From the NCBI GenBank assembly GCA_038257845.1, contig JBBSQL010000028.1, positions 1 to 39,142 of the forward strand: a DNA stretch of 39,142 bases, in the 5' to 3' direction. The translations under genes and the position numbers were made by a program. Positions 32,994 to 39,142 of the stretch are shown here, in pieces (positions within the stretch are counted from its first letter, which is position 1; each line of letters starts with the position of its first letter). This DNA is from JAFDXJ01 sp038257845. Its GTDB lineage: Bacteria; Bacteroidota; Bacteroidia; Chitinophagales; Chitinophagaceae. Below the pieces are notes generated by a model. That model saw nothing but the letters and a program-made list of their open reading frames with translations, made no database searches and had not been told where the DNA came from.

Positions 32994-35174
32994 TTATTTT
33001 TTATTAAAGCCAGGTTGAAAATCCGGGTTCCCGGTTTGCCACAATGCAAACTTGTACATATACAGCATTTCCTCATCACTACCCAGATGGCCGGATTCCC
33101 AATTTACCAGTAATAAAATCGGGCGATCGCCTTTTTGCATCTGTTGTAATTTTGCCGTGTACCTTGCTGCAGGATGCATACTCAGAATATAATCTGTAGC
33201 TCCATGTGAAATTAACATGGCTGGCAGTTTTTTATTTTCGGGTATTTGATAATAAGAACTGATATCGTAACTGGCAAAGAATCCTTCTTTTGTTCCAATA
33301 GGGCCAGTAGTTTTTGATTCCCTTGCAAAAGCACCATCACGATAAGTAACAATATCGGGCAGACCAGATAAAAATAAACCACCTGCAAAAAGATCGGGTC
33401 GCTGGTTAATACTCATGCCCACTAAAAAACTGCCTGCACTGCCACCCATCACCATTTGCTTTTGAGCAGATGTGTAATTGTTTTTTACAAAAAAAGCTGC
33501 AACATCCACCACATCATTTATCGAATTCATTTTGTTCGGGAACTGTCCGTCCGTTATCCAGTCTTCGCCCAATTCTCCGCCGCCCCGTACGTGTGCATAA
33601 GCATAGATGCCGTCTCGTTTTAACCAGGAGAATAATGATGGATTACAAAATAAGTCATTAGATGCCCCGCTGTTTCCATAAGCATCAATCAACAATGCAT
33701 TATTGTTTTGGAGGTTCAAACCTTTTTTATAAACTAGTGAAACGGGGATCTGTTTCCCGTCACGGGAAGGCACCTGTATAACTTTGGTACTGTACATATC
33801 TGATACATCAAAGACTTTTTCTGCAAAAGATAAAGGAGCCAGTTTTTTATTTTGAAAATCGTACCGTAAATATTGAACACTTTTTATTGCGGAACCTGAT
33901 GCAAAAATAAGATCATCATCGCCCAGCAAAGACATTTCAGCAATGGCACCTTTATTTACAATCGGTAAAAAGGAATCATCCTTCGTTTTATAATCTACTT
34001 TTAAAATTTGCATATCGCCAACCCGCCGCAGTAAAACATACAATACATTTTTTCCGGCAATGATTCCGCAGCCGTATGCTGCATCTGTACCGGCAATTAC
34101 ATCCGGTTGCTGTGGTATAAAAGTTTCTGGTGATTCGCCGGTTTCCATATTTATTTTTACAACTTCATAGCGGGGTTTGCCCTTGGTTGCTGCATACAGA
34201 AATTTATCATTGGCATCAAATCCATCACCAAGGTTGATGTAATTTTTTAAGCGCTTCCAGGGCGTTTGTTTGCCTTTTATTTTTGAATAATGAACCGCAA
34301 AAGCATAGTTATCTCCTTCACTTGCTCTTATCCGTGCAATGATGTAGGGCGAATTATTGAAGCTATACACATAGGGTGTTTCATATTCACTCAACGTAAT
34401 TAATGGGTTGACATCTGATCCAAAAATCTCCTCGTCTTTTTGTGGATCGGTTCCCATTATGTGCAGTTTAATTTTTCCGTTATAATAAATTTCGTCGCTG
34501 ATGGTTGTTGGCGGCGCCTGTGTGTATAACAATCCTTTATCATCCGGCATCCAGGTCATAGAAACGCCACGTGAATCATTGAACATTACCCGGCCGATGC
34601 TATCCGGTAAAAATTCTTTTTTATCCATGTCGAATATCCTTATCTGGGGATTGGCTTCACCACTTTGTGTAAGCATTAGTGCCAGCAATGGTTTGTTGTG
34701 AGCAAATACACTTTTGCGTATAGAATATTTCTGCCCGTTGATGATGACTTTTCTTTTCATTATTTTTTCTTCGGGTGCATTCGGCGAAATTCTTTTACAT
34801 AACCAGGTTCCTTCACTGCCTAAATCACGATTATAATAAACAGACTTGTCCACAGCTTTCAGGCTCCACAATTCATCCTGCATACTGGCGTAAGCCTCCC
34901 CCCATTCATTCATAAGCGTTTCCGTTCCGGGAATACTGTCTAAAATACTGTGTGTAAGTTCACCCTGTGCCCGGCTGAAGTCGAGCATTTCTTTTTCGTT
35001 TTCTTTCCGGCTCATCCAGAAATAAGGGTCGCTGATTTTTTTGCCGTAGATGATGGTATCAAATGGTTCAGTTCGGGCGGTTGGATAATTTATTTGTGCA
35101 AAAATTCCATTAATGCAGAAAATAAAAGTTAACAATAAATGCAGAGCTTTATTATTCAGTATTTGATTTAGCAT
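32994..35174 (-). CDS. Secreted prolyl oligopeptidase (S9A)
   Basis: The 726-residue enzyme has a signal peptide (about 1-26) and the S9A N-terminus 'DPYFWMSRKENEKEMLDF'. A seven-bladed propeller gating domain (about 110-450) follows, and then a C-terminal alpha/beta hydrolase domain with Ser579 in 'MGGSAGSFLVG', Asp661 in 'HGATDYIL' and His696 in 'ESGHLGSD'. It cleaves short peptides, usually after proline. The length is typical of the family and the triad is complete. It is the last gene of the upstream operon (13 nt after the DUF5829-like gene) and is followed by the dipeptidase remnant. Confidence 0.92.
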   Translation of the reverse strand: MLNQILNNKALHLLLTFIFCINGIFAQINYPTARTEPFDTIIYGKKISDPYFWMSRKENEKEMLDFSRAQGELTHSILDSIPGTETLMNEWGEAYASMQDELWSLKAVDKSVYYNRDLGSEGTWLCKRISPNAPEEKIMKRKVIINGQKYSIRKSVFAHNKPLLALMLTQSGEANPQIRIFDMDKKEFLPDSIGRVMFNDSRGVSMTWMPDDKGLLYTQAPPTTISDEIYYNGKIKLHIMGTDPQKDEEIFGSDVNPLITLSEYETPYVYSFNNSPYIIARIRASEGDNYAFAVHYSKIKGKQTPWKRLKNYINLGDGFDANDKFLYAATKGKPRYEVVKINMETGESPETFIPQQPDVIAGTDAAYGCGIIAGKNVLYVLLRRVGDMQILKVDYKTKDDSFLPIVNKGAIAEMSLLGDDDLIFASGSAIKSVQYLRYDFQNKKLAPLSFAEKVFDVSDMYSTKVIQVPSRDGKQIPVSLVYKKGLNLQNNNALLIDAYGNSGASNDLFCNPSLFSWLKRDGIYAYAHVRGGGELGEDWITDGQFPNKMNSINDVVDVAAFFVKNNYTSAQKQMVMGGSAGSFLVGMSINQRPDLFAGGLFLSGLPDIVTYRDGAFARESKTTGPIGTKEGFFASYDISSYYQIPENKKLPAMLISHGATDYILSMHPAARYTAKLQQMQKGDRPILLLVNWESGHLGSDEEMLYMYKFALWQTGNPDFQPGFNKK

Positions 35175-35187
35175 ATATTAATTTTTA

Positions 35188-36075
35188 TCAGTTTAAAATA
35201 AGCCAGCCTTCATTTCCATTTAATTTTAAAGTTAATGATGGACTGAAAATAATTTCTATTTGTTCCACTGCCCTTGTAAGCCTGAATTTAACCTGTGAAT
35301 ATTTAGGTTTTCCTTTTTCTTCAGAAACTTTTATGTAAACAGATGGATTAATTGAATGAGTAAATACCTTATCATCTTCTGTATATCCTGTAGCGAGTAA
35401 AGCCGATCTCATTTCAGTAAATTCTTTCTCATTAATGGTCATGTGCAGTTCTGTAATGGCATCAAACAATCTTGATTCCAGCTCTTTTCCACCCCAACTC
35501 GCCATAAATTGTTTCATTGCCAAACCTGCATTTACCATTGAATCAGTAATTCCCCAGTTCTTATAGGCATCAGCAGAATAACTGGTGAGGTTTGGGAATA
35601 TGGTTGGTTCCTTCGGCTTTGTTGAATCAGATTTATACCAGGGCATTACTTCTTCCAGTGTAAAATCGGGGCCTTTATAACTATGTACAAATAATGAATC
35701 TTTATAGAACTTTTTCCAGCCCGCCAGTATGGAATCTTTCATACCCGGCTTTTGAGTTTGAAAAGTCAATACGCCGCTTCCTTTTTGATCAGCCCAATAA
35801 CCCTTTGCCTGGCTGATGTGTAAAAAATTAAGCTGACCCAGTGCATAGAGATCAAAACTGGGTTTACCACCATAGTAAGTCGTATCGGTTTCCAGTACTG
35901 CAAATTCCTTTTGAAAAAAAGAATCGTTTTTAATAGCAAACCAGGTTGTGGTATCAACGATGAGATCTATATGACAAAGGTCGGATACGGGGGATGTTGA
36001 TTGTGTTTCTTTTTTTGTGTCTTTACATGCACAAAGTATAATAATCATCATCAGAATGGAGAAGGAATATTTCAT
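35188..36075 (-). CDS. Lipoprotein, DUF5829-like
   Basis: The 295-residue lipoprotein has lipobox 'LCAC' (Cys17). The mature part contains 'CHIDLIVDTTTWFAIKN', a duplicated-looking beta-alpha-beta pattern with 'YGGKPSFDLYALGQLNFLHI' and 'KGSGVLTFQT', and a C-terminal beta-rich end. The first part resembles DUF5829, a Bacteroidota family with a glyoxalase/VOC-like look, but this is a tentative match. No catalytic residues can be pointed out. It is packed between the M19 dipeptidase (21 nt) and S9 peptidase (13 nt) genes, so it is co-expressed with two exported peptidases. Confidence 0.6.
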   Translation of the reverse strand: MKYSFSILMMIIILCACKDTKKETQSTSPVSDLCHIDLIVDTTTWFAIKNDSFFQKEFAVLETDTTYYGGKPSFDLYALGQLNFLHISQAKGYWADQKGSGVLTFQTQKPGMKDSILAGWKKFYKDSLFVHSYKGPDFTLEEVMPWYKSDSTKPKEPTIFPNLTSYSADAYKNWGITDSMVNAGLAMKQFMASWGGKELESRLFDAITELHMTINEKEFTEMRSALLATGYTEDDKVFTHSINPSVYIKVSEEKGKPKYSQVKFRLTRAVEQIEIIFSPSLTLKLNGNEGWLILN

Positions 36076-36096
36076 GAGTTGATTTTTTTAAACATT

Positions 36097-37332
36097 TTAA
36101 ATTTTCTGAAACGTTTTTTGGTTTTGCAATATTTTTGCTCTCTTCTCTATCTTTTCAAACACATGCAAATAATTTTCACCGGTTACTTTACTCAATTCCT
36201 TTTCTGTCCATCCTCTTCTTGCCAATTCAATTAATACTTTTGGGAAACAGGAAACATCTTCCAGACCGGGAATTGGATAATCCATCCCATCATAATCGCC
36301 ACTGATACCGATATAATCAATGCCAATTAGTTTTTTTACATAATCAAAATGATTGGCAACATCAGCAATCGTGACAACAGGCATGGGGTAATCTTTCTCC
36401 CACTGTTGCATCACTTCATTTAGTTTTGTTTTATCACCGGGAAATTTTTCTTTAATAGAATAATAAACTGAATCACCTGCTTCCGCCCATTTACCAAATG
36501 CATCGCTGCTGTGTTCCGCAACCATATCAATCATTATTAAACCACCATTTTTTTTAAGGCGCAATAATATTTCGTCCGGCACATTTCGGTTTACATCGCA
36601 TAACGCTCTCGCATTGGAATGACTGAAAATGACAGGCGCTTTTGTGATGTCTAAAATATCACTCATTGATTTGGCGGAGATATGGCTCATGTCTATAATC
36701 ATACCCAATCGGTTCATCTTTCTCACCATCTCTTCTCCTAATACAGAAATACCATTATGAATTGGCGTATCATCACTTGCATCAGCAAACTCATTGGTAA
36801 AATACGTGAATGTCATACAACGCAAACCATATTGATACAACGTATCAAGTAATGAAATATTTCCATTCAATTGCTCAGAGCCTTCCTTCATGGGCAGCAG
36901 GGCAATTTTTCCTTCCTGCATGGCTTTACGCATTTGCGTTGAAGTGCTTACAATTTGCAAATCCTTTTGATACGCTTTTTCTAACTTATGCAGGAAATCA
37001 TACTGGCTTTTAAGATTGAATGAATCCGCATCTAAATTTATTTGCACACCACCCACGCCTCCTTTTCTCCAGCGTGGAATATCGGTTTGCCCTTTGCTGA
37101 TCGTATCTAATGGATAGTCAGAAATATCCTGCGGGCACTTTTTTAATTTTTTGTAAACACATCCAAAATACCAGGCAAACAAATCGCTGTGCCCGTCAAT
37201 GATGGGTGAAGTCTTTAAAACTTCAGCAACAATTTGTGTTGCTTTGGCTTCGCTTACCGGGTAACTTATTGCCATGTTTTGAGCAAAGCATGGTGAACTA
37301 AAAATTACAATTAATAAAAAGATGTATCGCAT
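36097..37332 (-). CDS. Secreted M19 membrane-type dipeptidase
   Basis: The 411-residue enzyme has a signal peptide (about 1-17) and the renal dipeptidase (M19) fold. Zinc ligands are His48 and Asp50 in 'IDGHSDLF', bridging Glu150 in 'PMKEGSEQ', His217 in 'DMSHIS' and His238 in 'FSHSNAR'. The C-terminal 'GISGDYDGMD' and 'GENYLHVFEKIE' are typical. It hydrolyses dipeptides, some members also D-amino-acid-containing ones. It lies 31 nt after the PIG-L gene and 21 nt before the DUF5829-like gene in the upstream operon. A decayed second copy of its 3' end is at 32833-32940. Confidence 0.93.
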   Translation of the reverse strand: MRYIFLLIVIFSSPCFAQNMAISYPVSEAKATQIVAEVLKTSPIIDGHSDLFAWYFGCVYKKLKKCPQDISDYPLDTISKGQTDIPRWRKGGVGGVQINLDADSFNLKSQYDFLHKLEKAYQKDLQIVSTSTQMRKAMQEGKIALLPMKEGSEQLNGNISLLDTLYQYGLRCMTFTYFTNEFADASDDTPIHNGISVLGEEMVRKMNRLGMIIDMSHISAKSMSDILDITKAPVIFSHSNARALCDVNRNVPDEILLRLKKNGGLIMIDMVAEHSSDAFGKWAEAGDSVYYSIKEKFPGDKTKLNEVMQQWEKDYPMPVVTIADVANHFDYVKKLIGIDYIGISGDYDGMDYPIPGLEDVSCFPKVLIELARRGWTEKELSKVTGENYLHVFEKIEKRAKILQNQKTFQKI

Positions 37333-37363
37333 AATTTATTTTTGGTTTTTTAAGCCGCTAATT

Positions 37364-38131
37364 TTAAAAGTCTTTTTTTAAACCCTTCAACACCACAAAT
37401 CTTCTGAAATAAATAGAATTGTTTGGGTCATTTATTTTTCTATCATTTTCCTCTTTCATTTCATCAGGAGTGTATTGCGTTACAAAACATTTTAATACTT
37501 CATCTGCTTTGTTTTCATCCTCCTGTGTATAATCAACCTGTACATTAAAATACTGATCATCCACATAACCAAGATCGTCAATGGATGTGGTGTTGCCTTT
37601 TTTCCACGCCAGGTAGTATAAAGGATACTTATCCACCCAACCTTCTCTCAGTAATAATTCTGTAACTGCTGCACCCACCACAATGTGTTCTGCATGATGT
37701 GTATCTCCATCCGGTCCAAGTGTAATTATAACATCGGGGTTAATGGCCGGTATTTTTATTCTGAGTGAATCTAATAATTGCTGATGGCATTTAAAATATT
37801 CACCAACACCAATTTTTGTATCCAACCGTTCAATAGATAAAAATATCGGAGGCTCAATGCCCATTTTTTTGCACCCACAGGTGCTTTCTGCTTTGCGTAA
37901 ATTTCCCAATGAATCACCTGCTGGAATATTAGTAACTCTTGTTCCATTTTTTCCATCAGTTGCAACTATTATAAAAACTTTATTCCCAAGGCGTGCATAT
38001 TTAGCCAGGACTTCAGGGATGGCAGTTTCATCATCCGGGTGTGCACCAATAAAAAGAATGGTTTTTTGCGCTTGCGCATACGCAACTGAAAAATAAAATG
38101 TAAAAAGGAATACAATAATCTTATTAAGCAT
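37364..38131 (-). CDS. Secreted PIG-L/LmbE-family deacetylase, second copy
   Basis: The 255-residue enzyme has a signal peptide (about 1-20) and the zinc motif 'GAHPDDE' (His31, Asp33, Asp34), plus the third-ligand region 'GPDGDTHHAEH' (His145, His146, His149). Where its paralog at 25763-26569 has 'HPDHRG', this protein has 'HHAEH'. It shares the rest of the fold with that paralog but lacks a lipobox. It should deacetylate an N-acetyl sugar-type substrate in the periplasm. It is the first gene of the upstream peptidase operon. A 20-bp element at 38181-38200, 50-69 nt before its start, is shared with 17151-17170 and may be regulatory. Confidence 0.9.
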   Translation of the reverse strand: MLNKIIVFLFTFYFSVAYAQAQKTILFIGAHPDDETAIPEVLAKYARLGNKVFIIVATDGKNGTRVTNIPAGDSLGNLRKAESTCGCKKMGIEPPIFLSIERLDTKIGVGEYFKCHQQLLDSLRIKIPAINPDVIITLGPDGDTHHAEHIVVGAAVTELLLREGWVDKYPLYYLAWKKGNTTSIDDLGYVDDQYFNVQVDYTQEDENKADEVLKCFVTQYTPDEMKEENDRKINDPNNSIYFRRFVVLKGLKKDF

Positions 38132-38180
38132 GACAGTTGTTTTAGTTTAATTATTGCAAAAATGAAAAATATCTTATGTA

Positions 38181-38200
38181 TGCGCAATACCTCAATTGAG
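38181..38200. promoter_or_regulatory. Possible regulatory element upstream of the PIG-L/M19/S9 operon
   Basis: TGCGCAATACCTCAATTGAG matches 17 of 20 positions at 17151-17170 and includes the palindrome CTCAATTGAG. It lies in the 99-bp gap between the histidine kinase stop and the PIG-L start. Confidence 0.3.
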
Positions 38201-38230
38201 TGAGCGGGCTTTGATCCTGTTTTATAAAAA

Positions 38231-39142
38231 CTAAATAGGAATAACAACAACGATCTCTGTACCTTCTTCATCCAATGAGGTGATTTTGAGTTTACCATTA
38301 TGCGCTTCTGCACGCTTTTTCATGTTGGATAACCCATTCCCATTTTTCGCAACATCCATATCAAAGCCATTTCCATCGTCTTCAATTACTAAAATCATTT
38401 GCTCTGTCATTAAAGAAATATTTGCATGAATGTTTTTACAACCGGAATATTTCACCGCATTATTCACCGCTTCTTTAAAGATGAGATAAATATCGCGTCG
38501 AAGTTCCATGGATATTTGAAGCGCATCTGTCGTTGTATTTTTATTGAATTCAAAATTAATTCCGGCGGGTACACACAATTCATTGGCAAAATTCAACATG
38601 CGGTTTTGGATATTACTAAAATCATCATTACCCGGTTTTATCATCCAAACTATATCGCTCATATTTTCAATCATCTCTTTACTGTTGCTGCTAATTTTAT
38701 CCAGGAGTTGCGCAGATGTTGCTGTTTGATTCGGCTGATTTTTTACAATATCACTGTACATTCTTATACTGCTCAATGTGGAGCCCACATCATCATGTAA
38801 GTCAGATGCAATCTTATTTCGTATTTCTTCAAATTTTAATTTTTGTTTCAGCTTGTAGCGGTTGCGCAAAACCAAACCGGTAAAAATAAGTAAGCCGATT
38901 ACGACAGCCATAATTATAGTAATGATGCTGTTTTGTTTTAGCTTTTGCACCTGTAGCAACTTTTCATTTTTTAGGTCATCAATCTTTTTTTCGTTTTCTA
39001 CAGTTTCATATTCTGTTTGCAGTTGTAACAATTTATCCCGCTGCTCCTGGTTTTCGAGGGTATCTTTAATCGTAATATATTTTTTGTACTCATCAAATGC
39101 CTTGCCTGTATTACCCAATAAGTCATAGGTAGCAGACATCAG
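38231..39142 (-). CDS. Sensor histidine kinase, HisKA_3 type (N-terminus outside window)
   Basis: The frame is open to the window edge, so the visible 303 codons are the C-terminal part. They contain a TPR-like/coiled-coil segment ('GKAFDEYKKYI..', then residues 30-70 counted from an ATG at 39139), one membrane helix (72-91), a HisKA_3 domain with phospho-acceptor His115 in 'ASDLHDDVGSTLSS', and a HATPase_c domain with 'FKEAVNNAVKYS', 'EDDGNGFD' and 'NGNGLSNM'. Kinases of this kind usually carry an upstream array of TPR repeats and pair with LuxR-type regulators. No partner regulator is visible here. It precedes the PIG-L/M19/S9 operon on the same strand by 99 bp and could control it, but nothing in the sequence proves this. 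Confidence 0.9.
   Translation of the reverse strand: MMSATYDLLGNTGKAFDEYKKYITIKDTLENQEQRDKLLQLQTEYETVENEKKIDDLKNEKLLQVQKLKQNSIITIIMAVVIGLLIFTGLVLRNRYKLKQKLKFEEIRNKIASDLHDDVGSTLSSIRMYSDIVKNQPNQTATSAQLLDKISSNSKEMIENMSDIVWMIKPGNDDFSNIQNRMLNFANELCVPAGINFEFNKNTTTDALQISMELRRDIYLIFKEAVNNAVKYSGCKNIHANISLMTEQMILVIEDDGNGFDMDVAKNGNGLSNMKKRAEAHNGKLKITSLDEEGTEIVVVIPI

Noticed and set aside
590..39142. tRNA, rRNA, riboswitch or replication-origin signals
   Set aside because: No cloverleaf, conserved riboswitch core or DnaA-box cluster was recognised in any gap between genes.

Overview
The window looks like chromosomal DNA of a Bacteroidota bacterium, probably of the Chitinophagaceae or a close family. The evidence is AT-rich sequence, many signal peptides and lipoproteins, C-terminal type IX secretion (T9SS) sorting domains, hybrid 'propeller' histidine kinases, and tail-fiber-like proteins of a kind typical of that group. 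The taxon is inferred from family content only. I see no tRNA, rRNA, CRISPR array, phage or transposase gene.

Region 1 (about 1-10.8 kb, almost all minus strand) is a surface-fiber locus with its own two-component system. In transcription order it holds a propeller-type histidine kinase split in two by a -1 frame change at an A7 run, a LuxR-type response regulator, an S74/T9SS fiber protein, a second fiber protein that shares its first 180 residues, and a T9SS subtilisin-like protease that ends in a clear terminator. A 16-bp dyad stands 45-53 nt upstream of both the regulator and the first fiber gene. A secreted DUF2147 protein lies beyond the terminator.

Region 2 (11.3-17.1 kb, minus) holds a multi-spanning membrane protein, a tannase/feruloyl-esterase-family enzyme, a third large S74/T9SS fiber protein, and a tiny broken gene. 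The broken gene keeps only the two ends of a fourth fiber protein.

Region 3 (17.4-22.9 kb, both strands) is the part I find most interesting. It holds a PAPS-type sulfotransferase, a GNAT-fold acyltransferase resembling the bacterial ceramide synthase/YghO group, a di-iron fatty-acid hydroxylase, an alpha-oxoamine synthase (serine-palmitoyltransferase or cysteate-acyltransferase type) and an extended-SDR reductase. Together these are the expected steps of sphingolipid or sulfonolipid synthesis plus hydroxylation and sulfation. A sulfated ceramide-like lipid is an attractive but unproven product. A decayed coding fragment lies just upstream of the reductase.

Region 4 (23.3-38.1 kb, all minus) is an island of exported hydrolases in two apparent operons. 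It includes two PIG-L deacetylases, two TAP-like alpha/beta hydrolases, an amidohydrolase, an agmatine-deiminase/PAD enzyme, an S9 prolyl oligopeptidase and an M19 dipeptidase, with accessory DUF418, NTF2-like and DUF5829-like proteins. Two decayed C-terminal gene fragments, one PIG-L and one M19, lie at operon edges and show that the island grew by duplication and then lost copies. The window ends inside another histidine kinase (HisKA_3 type), whose N-terminus lies outside.
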